Assembly: GCA_026261815.1 (NCBI GenBank)
Contig: JAMPIT010000174.1
Location: 9,486,001-9,550,000 of the forward strand
Source: Monarcha castaneiventris obscurior
Lineage: Eukaryota; Chordata; Aves; Passeriformes; Monarchidae
Length of the DNA stretch: 64,000 nt
Direction: 5' to 3'
In this document: piece after piece, positions 40,775 through 52,235 of the stretch
How the letters are laid out: each line of letters begins with the position of its first letter
Numbering within the stretch: position 1 is the first letter of the stretch
Notes under the pieces: generated by a model
What the model was told of the DNA's origin: nothing
What the model saw: the letters and a program-made list of their open reading frames with translations, nothing else
Databases searched by the model: none
Translations under genes and position numbers: made by a program

Positions 40775-43700
40775 AATTCCTAAACTGAGGGGGAGAGGCA
40801 GATTATAAGTTATTTTCACCCGTGTTCTTTTCCCCCATCAAGCACAAGGCGTAAGATGGGCATAATTTCTGTCTATCCAATTGCTCCAATTTACAGTCAC
40901 AGGAGACACACCGGTGGGAATGGGATCTGCTGATGGAACAGCTTTGGGGCAAGCCAAAGGCAAGAGCTGGGTGGGCTCTGGCTGGGACCACAGCACACAC
41001 CCACAGACAACTCGGCACCCAGTTCCATTCTCAGTGTAAAGCCACTATGCATATTGGAAAAATACTCCATTTTTTTCCTTACTTTTTTAAGGTAAAAATT
41101 TTCCTCCCCACTCCCAGCACCAGGGAGTTTATTAATGTTCTGAAGAGCTTCAAGAACAGAGTTATTTGATAAGGTACATTTAAAACACATCTGATTACAA
41201 TTTGCAGCAAAGTGAGAAGTTACTAGACATCTGTCATGTAATTGCTCTGTCATTAATTAATTTTATCAAAATGCTACTGCTTTTGTGATATTGCTGGAAA
41301 GTTTATTTTAAACTAAATACTATTTTAAACTAGTATGACAGAAAATGTTTTTTGCATTACCACCAGCTGTTATGAAAACTTTTGAACTCTGCTTAAAATA
41401 AAACTGGAAATTAAATATTCTTGTTTCCCCTTCTCATGTTACTAAAATCGGTTAAAAGTAAGGCATGGACAGTTGATATTATGATTAAGAATGGGAGAAA
41501 ACCAGCAAGAAGGATAAGAAAGAAGGAATGTCATGTTCTGGCTAGCCTTGGATAGTTGGTAAGAATTCTTAGGTAAGAATCCTCAGCACATATTAGAGTC
41601 AGGTTTTTTTAAATCCTTCCCTACATGGTAAGATTTTTTTAGATAAATTCAGCACCACGGACGCTTGATCTTCAGCCTCCCAATTGAAACAGCTGGCCTA
41701 ACAAAGGCATAAGAAGCTTTGTGTCTCTAAGCCCCTGACCGAGTTAGGCAATGATCACAGACTTACCATATGGCTGATGTTAAAAAGAAATATTGAGTAG
41801 TTCAGTGATCACCACTTATCCCTTGCTCTGACTGAGACAACAATTTTGTGGAGAAAACAAGGGTTCAGGGGCACTGAGGAAAAAAAGGTGGTAGGAAACT
41901 GCAAGTAATTTCATGTACTTAAAAAAAAAAATCTTCTGGTGCTATTTAGGGACATGGCCCAGGCTAAGATAGCTTGCTCAAGAAGAAGGAGTAGCAGCTG
42001 GCAGTAAGAGGACATTCTTTCTATATGGACCTACCACCCAGAGAGGAATGTAAGGCCAGCTTCAGGCAGAGGCAAAGTAGATGCCCACACTGGCAGACTG
42101 TCCTAGTAAGAGATGTCCTTGCTGTCAGCTCTCCTCAATGGCATGGTCCTGAGGTGCTATCTTGCTGTTATTACTGCCACCAGCAACAGCCTCTGTGCCT
42201 GGGACAGTGCAAACAGAGGGAGGTGCTCCCACTCTTGCCCCACACTGCAGCAGCCAGAGAGAGAGAATTTTCTCCTTTACTTTGAGCAAAAAGTACGCAG
42301 TTTTGTCTGAATTAACAAGCAGCATTGAGCTGGATCTGATGAATATTTTTCACTACCAGTAGTGCTGAGAAATAACAGATCCTGGCCCAGGGATAGCAAG
42401 CAGTAAGCCTGCCCTACCCACAGCACACAACTCTTCTGTATCACCCCTGGCTTTTGCTTGCCCTCTGCATCCCTTACCCCAGGTTTGTGAATCTTCCAGC
42501 CTTACTTCAAATTCCCTCCTTACTCTATTTTGGCTCCTGCTTTTCTTTATCACCTCTGCTAAACTTTTCCTTTCATTGTACCTTGCAGAAATTCTTTCCT
42601 TTTCCATTGGGTCTTCTGATGCATCTCCTCCTGCCTTCACTGCTCTCTGCCAATTCCCAAACACTGTCTCCCCACAGACTCTAAACTCCCAAGTGGGTCA
42701 TGTTTGAAACTATTATTATGGTTCAGCAAACAAAAGGCAGTTCTGTAACAGGCAGTATTTGGCTGAACTTGAATCCAAAGCACAGAATATTCTACTGCTT
42801 TTTATTTTCTAAGGTAACTCAACAATATGTATTGTCAAAACTTTAGTTGCCTGTAGTCCCTTTTTACCTTTATATCAAATAATCCCTTTGTTCATTCCAG
42901 AGCCTGCTGAATAAGTATTTTTCATGCTTTTTTCAACCTGTAGACATTAATCTTCTGAACTTCCATCAATAATTGCAAGATCCTGTAGCAAATGATGCAT
43001 CAACAACTTACAATTTGTTAGAATAGTTTCTTAAAAGACACTGTGGAAAAGGGAACCATCAGTGGGTTTCCATTCTTGCAAAATAAGCATACTTGTGGAT
43101 GCGCCTAAATTTTCTTATGATTTCAATAATTTAATTTACAATTCTGTTTGTTTGGGTTTTTCAAATGAAAGCTCTAAGTCAAAAGCTGCTTCAAAAGCTG
43201 AAATTATGAATGTGACAGACAGCATGCTCTCTGTGTGCCAAAAGAATCTAAGAGATATAATGCAAATGAACTTAATGATTTAGATTTTTCTTTTTTTTTG
43301 GGCAAAGGTTGGATAATACAGAAAAAAAAATCCCTAAAGAAAAAAAAAAAATCCCTAAAGAATGGTTGTTCAAACTAATGGTTATCTTTTCTTCTTACTG
43401 TTTACTCATAAATTCTATTAATGCGAATGAGTTGCTTGCATTTATTAAAGAGGGAATATATCTACCTCCATAATTAGATTTATCTAATGGTACTATGCTT
43501 TGGGTTTAAGTATTTTGCTGGAATGCAGCCAAAATCATAAATCCTATCACCTTCTTTAGCACAATATGAAATCCCAGGTTGTTGCTCTCACCTTGAAGAC
43601 CTCACTGAGCACAACAGCTCCTCATATATTTGTTCACAGTGTTGCCTTCTTATGCCACTGATTTCTAAGTTAAAAAACAGGGCATGGCCAACAACATGGT

Positions 43701-46595
43701 GTTCATACACCAAGTTGATTTGGTTTAACTATTTGGGACCTTCATGTAGTAGAAAGCACTCAGAGCTGACCAAGATATTTATAAAAAAGTATTAGATGCA
43801 GCTCCTGTTGACATTTAGAAAAACATGTGTGGTGCTAATCTTTAAACAGCAGGCTAGCATCTTGGGAACAAAGTGGATTACAAAGAAGATCAGAATGAAA
43901 ATTTAACTGAAAATTCTCACAGGGAGTTGTGTAAACTGCTCTTAAAGCTGCCCGCAAACATATGTAAGAAGGTGTAGATTACTGACTTGAAAATCTTCTC
44001 AAGCCCCAAAATAAGGATTAAATTTGTGAAAAACTTATCTGAAGAAATTTTCCAGTGAAAAAAGTGTAAGGGACAAGATAATGAAATTTCCTGCAGTGCT
44101 ACTGCCACTGTCTCTGACTGGAAAAGAAAATAGCAGTAGGGGTGTGAGCCAGACTATGCCAGCTGCTCTAGGGGCCACAGAACAGACTGAACTTCATGCT
44201 ATTATCTAGAAGTAATCTTTGAACTTCACTCTCTGAACATCTCATAGGACTTCTTCCATTTTTGATCAATTAATCAATTAGAATTATTTCTGTTCTACTG
44301 ATAAGAATATAGTCCAAGGCTATTTGGAAAGTGGCTTTACTAAAGAACTTGATTAATAGTAGAGAAGGTTTCTACAGATTTAACCCTGTATTTTATTATT
44401 GTGGACACCATTCAAATATGCCCCACAACCTCAAGAATTTATTCTTGATTTAGGGAGTATGTAGATGTCACATGTATTATGTTTAATAATAGCATTTTCC
44501 TTCTTTGATCCTCACAGCTTGATAACAACAGGTAATTTTTTATAAAGCTGTACAAATATTTAAAGGATGTTATTTCAGGGCAACCAAATCACCTAATGTT
44601 TGTAATTCTCTTACTTCAGTCTCAAGCTGGCAGTAAGATGAGCTGCTTTTTCATCTAGATTTTGCACAGAACAAAATATGTGTACAGCACATACAAAGAC
44701 ATGGTAAAGAAGCATCAAAACATCATTTAGACCAAATGACACTATCTGATCTAACAAAAAAGTTAATGTAAAATTTCTGATTTTATTAGATAATGAGGTA
44801 CCTTCTAGCAGCATGAAAGATGACTGATCCCAAGATCTCTCTGAAGCCTACATATCACCAGTATCACTTCCACATTTAAAATGGATTGGAGTGGATTACA
44901 GAACACACAAAAGAGAAGAAGCTGGTGGCTTATTCACGTCTAGAAGTTATTCAGCATAGGAACAGCTTCTAAATCTTAAGGGAGGTGAAATTGTGGTGTG
45001 TGCTTCTGTTGTGCTGAATAACTGCAGTGAAATACAGTTTCTGATTATGAATGAGTTTTATGTAGTTCATTTTTTCTGATTCTGAAGTTTAAATTGACAT
45101 GACCAAGATGCAAGAAGACTATCAATTCTAGAATATCCTTTCTCACTGCCATTGGCACCCCAAGACGAGTAAAATCGTATGAATTCTCACTTCTCACTTC
45201 AGTAGCAGCAGGTAATATCCTTAACAGAATGAAAATAGATATTTTCAGGATTAACAGAGACACTGACTAGACAATAATTTAACTACAGGTCTGACATATG
45301 CCTATGTTGTATCTGAAAGAACTTAGATCATGTCTTCAAACAACCCAAAATATTCCATTTTTAATATAGCTTTGGTTTTGTCACACAAACGTCTAACAAA
45401 TGTGACTGTCATGTCACACGTGACTGAATTCAGCATACCCATAGAAAAGACCTGTAATGGAAGGCAAAGGTTAGCTCCTAAAAGGGGAAGGAATACACTG
45501 TACATTTGTATTCAGAGAAAATATGTTGGATTTTCTTCTGTTTCCTAAGGCAGTGATTTCAGTAATTTGAAAGCCCTACAAAAATATGTCAGATACTACT
45601 CCAAACAATGACACCTCTATCCTGAAAATTAATCCATCAGGAACAATCTTGATGAGCACAAATCTTTGCCAAGCACATCAACAATGCATCGATTTTCTCA
45701 TTCAAAGAGAATGTATTTATCCAATAAAAAACATTAAGGGATTTTAGTCTAGTCTAATGCTGCTACATTTTTCCACTTAAACTGAAAATAAGTTTGTAAA
45801 ACAAATCTGCCCTTTTTTTTTTTTTAAGTTTGCTACTTAATGGATTGATGCACTTTTCCCCAAATTTTCCTCCAAACATACCCACTATATCTACCTCTGC
45901 CTTCACAAGCCCCATGCTGCAGGTCTAGAAAAGTTAAGATGAAATGAACTATCAATCTTGACCCAGGCATCCTGATTCTATTCCTTTAGTAATTCATCTT
46001 GCTGACATTTTTGACTTGTATTCAACCTCTGAATTTGTTTGTTCAGCACCTACAGTGTCTAAAATTCATAATTTCTTAACTCTTTATCCCCACAGTTGTT
46101 TAAAGAAAAATATAAAATATGTATTACATATAATTGGTGCCCAAACCAATCTGCTCTCCTGGAGACTGGAAAAACAGGAAGGCAGGAATTCTTTTTATGA
46201 GATAGTCTTATTTTCCACTATCTGTTTCATCCCTATGTGCAAAGAATCTCCAAGACAACAGGGGCAAAAGAAAATTGCAAGAAAGTGCAGTGGTAGATTC
46301 ATAGTAAAAATTTCTTTCTCCATTAAGCAATCTTTTTTTTTATTATTATTTTTTTTTTTTTTAATTTCATTAAGCCAACTGGACCAAATATAAGAGTGCA
46401 CCTTACTTCTCAGTTGAGGAACTACAGCCATTAGGCATACCAAAGGTATATAGAAACTGGTTTAGTGAAAAAAAAGTCAGGCATAGTTTTACAATTAAAA
46501 ACTATTTTGTTAAATGCTCAGAAGCATTTCCTAGCCACCAACTACCTGTGTGATTCTTTAACTCCCTGTGACTGTTTGAGTACTTACGGTCACAT
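40775..46595. other. MAGI2: Intronic sequence, no gene seen
   Basis: Mixed AT-rich intron. GC-richer islets occur near 42030-42270 and 42390-42490, with frames of 60-103 codons on both strands and no recognised domain. A tandem duplication lies at 43321-43361. A faint MIR-like trace near 45930-45975 is too weak to annotate. T-rich runs occur at 45811-45826 and 46331-46362. Confidence 0.5.
43321..43361. repeat. Two-copy tandem duplication (poly-A plus tccctaaag)
   Basis: An A run followed by tccctaaag appears twice in direct succession. A recent slippage or duplication event explains it. Confidence 0.85.
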
Positions 46596-46599
46596 CACA

Positions 46600-48130
46600 C
46601 CATCTCTGTCCTTCAGGCTTTCAAGTATCAAATCCTATCAAAGTAATCAGCAGCCTCCCTCTTTTGTTGATTGGGAAGGCTTTCTGCAGTAGAAGTGCTA
46701 AACTCCCAGGAAGTCAGAGGAGCATCAATTAATGTTTGGAAGATTATCTTTATAGCAATAAACATGTAGCAATTCATTTCTGAAGCATCAAATCCCTCTG
46801 AGCGATCTTTACACTTGAAAGTGCAAACAACGCCAAAGCCCCGGCAATTAGAATAGGGCATAAGAAATGCTGAATAACGATATTCTGTAAGCTTCAGTAA
46901 TGAAATTAATCTCAAGACCTCTTAAATACAAGGCTTTAATTGAATGGATTTCAACAGGGGTTTTTGTCTGTTTCTGACAGAAGCAAAATAGGAAAAAAAA
47001 GGGCATTTGACAGCTAAAAATGCTTTATTATGTAAAGGTCTTTGCCCTCCAAAGGCACAAGAACATTCCTGCAGCCATTATTAATTCTACAAAACACTGC
47101 CCTGCCCAACTACGAAGGCAATGGTGATGCTTGTGCCACTGGCGTGGAGCTGGAGCTCAGCACTGAGCTGGATCATCACAGAGCTGCCCATGGGCATTTG
47201 CCACTTTTACACAGCTCCCTTACACTGGGGTCAAAGCTCTCCCCATTTCCACAACAAGATTTTTACAGACAAATCATTTAATTAGTTAATGGCAGAAGAA
47301 GTTTCTGAATTTGCTACAATAATTCAGTCATGTCTGATTAATTTTCCAATTCCAAACACTTTTGAACCAAGCTCAGAAGAAGGGGCCTGCACTGGTGGGG
47401 GCTGTGAAAGCACTCACATGTGTGTGCAGGTGGCCCAAACAGAACTGCCCATAAGCAAGAAGATGGAAGAGCAGGTGACACCATGTGGAATGTTCAGACA
47501 TCAAAACAACCCCCTAACATTTTTACACAAGTCAGTTAGACTCGAGGAGAACAAATTTGATAAAAAATAATAATAATAATGAAGCATGCCTTAAGACAGG
47601 CAGGCAATCTTAAAAGGAATTTCCCCGTCCCTCTCTGATGCGAGCGTGTGCTGCTGCAAAGCACTAATAAGCATTTTCTATTTCACCTGCAGGTTGGCAG
47701 GTGGCTGCAATAAATACCTCCAGGTAGGTAGATTTGTGTTTCACAACCTTACACAGGTCTCTGGGATGTGTTATGGTGAAGAGTACTACAAGGTATCTTT
47801 ATTATTATAAAAATACACTCAAAATCTACTCTCTGGATATTCACAAAATATTGTCTCTGTGTTCCAGATCTTTTAACAAACTGCTGTAATCCCCCCTCCA
47901 GAGAAATGCTGTTAAATGCCAAGAGGATGCATGCACTCATAAACACCCACTGTCTTTCTCTAATTGAAAAGAAAAATATTAATATAGCAGCTCTACCATT
48001 AAAAACCTGCACTAAAAACACACACATTTGTTTCTAGAACAACTTCCAGTCTGCCCTGAGCTGCTGTTTGAACAAATTTCTATCACGGTGATTTTATTTC
48101 AGCACATAAACTGAATCAGTTATGCTTCAC
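46600..48130. promoter_or_regulatory. Candidate cluster of intronic regulatory elements
   Basis: This stretch lacks recognised repeats and has blocks resembling vertebrate conserved noncoding sequence: a TALE-type tgacagct near 47008, a pair of E-boxes in cacctgcaggttggcaggtg (47683-47702) followed by a HOX-type caataaat, and an AT-rich block at 47950-48010. The 31 bases at 47692-47722 are also flanked by acceptor-like and donor-like sequences on the plus strand. This is pattern-based and speculative. Confidence 0.2.
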
Positions 48131-48731
48131 TGAGCTCCTTTTTTCTCTCTCTTCCTTTTTTCTTTACATAATGGAACTGTCTCAAATTAATAAGTTGGTT
48201 TCCACATCTTATGAATTTTGACTGCCTTTTAAATACAGAAGCATATTCGTTGCAGTTTAAATTTGTTTGGACCTAGTATATGTGCACTTCCAAAAACTCA
48301 TATACAAATAGAAGTGGCATTCCTATTCCAAATAGCACTTAATGGTCTTTTGCTACTGCACCCCTCTACAATGTCAAATATAATACTCCCAATCTGATTA
48401 ACAAGGTGTGCTTCCAACACTCCACTTGGATGCCCAATATAAGTTTCATTCTTATTAAACCTAGCAGTGTTTGCTCTTTATTCCTGCTCATTCAAAATCA
48501 ATGCAAGTGAAAGAAAAAGTCACATTTTAATTATGAAGATGTGATTTAGGTTTGCTTAGGAATGACAAGAGATGGTGACAGTCCATCTGGTTTTTACATT
48601 CTGGATGGCTACTTAAACATGCAAGATTCAATACCATGTAAAAACATCCTCATCATAATGATGAAGCCTTGTCACAAATTATGTAGAAAAAATGTTAATG
48701 AGATTGGTCCAAACACAAAATCGTATGAAGT

Positions 48732-49590
48732 TGTGGTGGTTTAACCCTGTCTGGATGCCAGGTGCCCACCAAAGCTGTTCTATCCCTCCTATTCTCAGCT
48801 GGACAGAGAGAAAATATAATGAGAAGCTCATGGGTTGAGATAGGGAGATCAGACACCAGTTACCATCCTGGGCAAAACAAATCTGACTCATGGAAATTAG
48901 TTTAAGTTATTACCAATCAAATCTGAATAAGGTAATGAGAAGTAAAACCCAATATTAAAACCGCCTTCCCTCCGCCCCTCCATTCCTCCTGGGAATTTTC
49001 TCTCTCATCTCTTTGAATTCCTCACTCTGAATTTTCTGCCTCATCTCTTCAGCAGCACAGGGGGATGAGGAACAGGGAGTGTGGTCAGTTCATCCCACAT
49101 TGTCTCTGCCAGTTTCCTTCCCAGGGGGAAGACTCCTCTCTTCCCCTGCTGCAGTGTGGGGTCCCTCCCACACAAAACACTTCTCCATGAACTTCTCCCA
49201 GGTGAGTTCTTCCCAGAGGCAGTCTGTCACGAACTACTCCAGTGTGAGTGCCTTCCATGGGATCATGCCTTCCAGGGGTCATAAGTCCTGCCAGCAAACC
49301 TGCTCCAGCATGGACCCTTCCTTCCATGGGACCACAGGTCCTGCCAGGAGCCTGCTCCAGCAAAGGCCTCCCATGGGCCACAGCCTCCCTTGCACATCCA
49401 CCTGCTGCAGTGTGGGGTCCTCCAGGGGTTGCAGGTGGATCTCTGCTCCCCCATGGTCCTCCCTGAGCTGCAGGGACACAGCTGCCTCACCAGGGGCTGC
49501 AGGGGAATCTGCTCTGGCACCTGGAGCACCTTCTGCACTGACCTGGGTGTCTGCAGGGCTGTTTCTCTCACAAATTCTCACTGGCTGTAA
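48732..49590 (-). mobile_element. ERVL-type LTR fragment
   Basis: The plus strand opens with TGTGGTGGTTTAACCC at 48732, the reverse complement of an LTR ending ...GGGTTAAACCACCACA. Then come ggtgcccaccaaagctgttc, aagctcatgggttgagatag, ttattaccaatcaaatctga, and a series of loosely repeated units (ctgctccagcatggaccc, ctgctgcagtgtggggtcc) up to gtgtctgcagggctgtttct and ctcacaaattctcact. I know this order from a common bird ERVL LTR lying in reverse orientation. The U3 start of the usual LTR is not recognisable. The five bases before the element are gaagt, but no matching copy was found at the far side. Plus and minus frames of 66-198 codons inside are by-products of the repeat. No viral gene is present. 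Confidence 0.8.
49190..49500. repeat. Degenerate tandem units inside the LTR
   Basis: Units of roughly 40-60 bases recur, each built around a variant of ctgctccagcatgg and a ccatggg or caggggt block. This internal reiteration is characteristic of this LTR family. Copies here are diverged. Confidence 0.7.
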
Positions 49591-49760
49591 GAAAACCACA
49601 GCTAACTTTGAACTAAAAGAACCAGGCACTTTCATTCTTCGAAACAAGCTCTCCCTCAGGGTACAACTCAAGTAGGGGCTCATACGAGCACCTGTTGGCC
49701 TCAGCTTCCCTCTCTGAGTACATCCAAAGGTTCAACAGATACAGGCATGACTAAGGATGG
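49591..49760. other. Sequence next to the LTR, origin unclear
   Basis: After ctcacaaattctcactggct the sequence no longer follows the LTR as I know it, although base composition changes only gradually. It may be a variant U3 region or intron exposed by truncation. No PBS or polypurine tract could be assigned with confidence. Confidence 0.3.
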
Positions 49761-51955
49761 ACAGAAGCAAATTTATGTTGTAATTAATGCAAATCAACTA
49801 TCACACTAAGATATAAAGTAATGTGACGGTATACGGCAGAATCCCAGCATCCCTTGTGAAATGGAAAGAACAAGACAGCAGGAAAATCAGCAGGGCTCTA
49901 CACATCACACATGATGGTGACACAAGAAGCTGTTAGGTGATTGCTTGCAGCATATCCTGTAAAATTATCTACGTAAAGAGAAATATATGTGTGAAAAAAT
50001 CCCTGGTTATTGGACCAGTAAAAATGCATTAAATTGCTTAAATGGTTCCTTCAAGTGCTTAGCATACTTTTGTGGGCCATAAAAATAATTAACAATAATG
50101 TCAAGAGCAGGTGAAATACTTCTAATTTCTCACGGTCAGTAACCTCCCAACTAAACATATCTCTGTTTACCAGACAGAAATACGCCATCTAATGACAGGA
50201 TGACCTACTGCGTAACCATTGGATTAAATAAAGCAGAAAAAAGATTCATGCATGCCTCAAGTCAGAGAATTATTTGTTGTATTTGTACTGCATTGCCAAA
50301 GGTCATCATGTGCTATAAATCTACACTTCACAATTCCTTAAAGTAATGTAAATTATATATTATACCAGAAACATATAACCTTACTGTTAGAACTGCACAG
50401 GGTCTGTATCACTTAAATCATTTAAATATTCCAAATTTAGTAGGGTGTCTATAAATATTTCATGCAACTAGGAAAATCTTGTTCGTATGCCTGTTGATTC
50501 CCTACAGTTCCCATGAATGAGGAACCCAAGTGATCCTATGCCTTCAAAGGCAGTGGCTTATGAAATCCCATTTACCCTGCACACCTGCACTTTCAGCAAC
50601 AGCAGCCTCACTTACCTAACACTTGCATCCATGGGAGAAACACAAACCAAAATATAAAGTCTTATTTTGCTAGGAGTCAGATGTCAGTCTTTGTGGAAAA
50701 TAAGCATGATCATTAGGTTTGTTCGGGGGTATTTTTGTCAGTTTTTATTTTAAACTTAGCTATTGGGGAAAAAAAAAAAAGAAGGAACAAACTGTAATTT
50801 TGTGTTTTTGAAATTCTGCAAACCGTAACAACTCTAGTGGAACATGGGTTAGAATAGGAACATTTTGTGTCATTTGCTGAAATGTCAGCAATGGATGCCT
50901 ATGTCACTTGCTGAAAAGTGAAAACATCACATTGCCTCAATTACAGTTGCGAGAGTAGGAAGCAAGGAAACAGCTGTGTTTACACTCCCTTTAACTTACC
51001 GTGAAAATCTCATGGATAACTACCAAAAGCCATACACCAGCTATGAGTGTCCATCCACATATTTGCAACTGAGAAAAAAGGGACATAATTTAGTCTCAAA
51101 CATGGGTCCCATAGCATGAACTTGACTGTTTCACCAGCTCCTGACAGCTCATAGAGACACTACAGGAACAAGGCCTGCTGAGAAATCTCTGAGCTGTCAT
51201 GTTGAAGCACTGACATGATACACACTCAGTTTATTTGAACACTAAAATTTTCATGGCTTTCACTTGAGACTTCTGTTACTAATTTAGTAATGAAAGATCT
51301 TTTGTGCCTCATTTGGGCAGATCAGGGAATTATGAAGTAATAAAAGCACGAAGGCTTTGCATGTGATCAGTGGATCTGCTGCCTCTGAAGATGACCATAA
51401 GACTGGCACAAATAAAGACCCCTGGTGTGTGTGTCAGCAGGTAGATGTTGAACTCTTGTCCTGCTCCAAAAAGGATGCGTTTGTATACACCCTACACTAA
51501 CATGTCTATTTGAAAGGAGCCTGAAGGAACCTGACACTTCCTTAGACAGTTGACATTTTAAGGATTAAAGCACATGAAGTATCAAAGTATGCATCTGAAT
51601 TTTTTGAGATAAACACACAATCACAATGGACTCTACTGACTGAAAATGCAATTATGGGTTCAAATAATTTCAGACAGACATAGTTTATGACTAATCTTTA
51701 ATAGCTATAAGCCACTTGCTTAGTTATTGCTTTGAAAAAGACATTCAAATTTGTAATGAATAATGCTAAAAATGATCTGACCTCAGGAAAAACACAGCAG
51801 AATATGCAATTAATTATGTGCTTTGCAGTAAAGACACCGTAAATATAACAGAACATATATAATTCCATAAGCATGGTCAGAGGGATTGGGGTTTTTTTAA
51901 TTCCAGAGACAAGAAAGCTTCAGGGATAGCTACCTCATCCTGCCAGTAAATATCA
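49761..51955. other. MAGI2: Intronic sequence, no gene seen
   Basis: AT-rich intron with an A run at 50769-50780. No repeat family or exon was recognised. The block 50130-50300 has FOX-type (tgtttac) and nuclear-receptor-type (aaggtca) motifs, which alone prove nothing. Confidence 0.5.
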
Positions 51956-51959
51956 AATG

Positions 51960-52235
51960 GGTGACCAAGAAGAGAGCTCTCTGCTGAAGTGCAGAAGAGA
52001 GGTGATGGGCATGACTTGAAAGAGAGGGATCCTACTGGGTATAAGAAAAAAAATCACTCTGAGGATAATTAAGCACTGGAACAGGATTCCCAGAGGCTGC
52101 AGGTTCTCGTTCTTGGAGTTTCCAAGACCCATTTGGACAAAGCCTGGAGCAACCTGCTCTGAATTCTGTGTTGCTTCTGCTTTTAGCACATGGACTCTTG
52201 AGACCTTTCCCACCTGGGTGAATATATGCTGCTGT
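51960..52235 (+). repeat. Diverged CR1 LINE 3' end
   Basis: The series ataattaagcactggaaca, ttcccagaggctgcaggttc, ttggagtttccaagaccc, ttggacaaagcctggagcaa, cctgctctgaattctg and tggactcttgagacctttcc follows the CR1 3' end of a different subfamily from the 21.7 and 40 kb copies. The octamer tail is lost. It is decayed and non-coding. Confidence 0.75.

Noticed and set aside
45925..45980. Possible second MIR-like trace (aaaagttaag ... gacccaggcatcctgattct)
   Set aside because: Only two short blocks agree, with wrong spacing. Not distinguishable from chance by eye.
46016..46393. 125-codon plus-strand ORF
   Set aside because: It ends in T-rich low-complexity sequence and shows no domain. Base composition equals the surrounding intron.
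49079..49675. The longest ORF in the window, 198 codons on the plus strand, with overlapping minus frames of 98-134 codons
   Set aside because: It lies mostly in the reiterated part of the ERVL-type LTR. The open frames on both strands come from GC-rich repeat units, with no domain or coding bias.
49672..49692. Sequence faintly like a retroviral primer-binding site (aggggctcatacgag)
   Set aside because: The LTR here is in the opposite orientation, and the match to known tRNA-complementary sites is poor.
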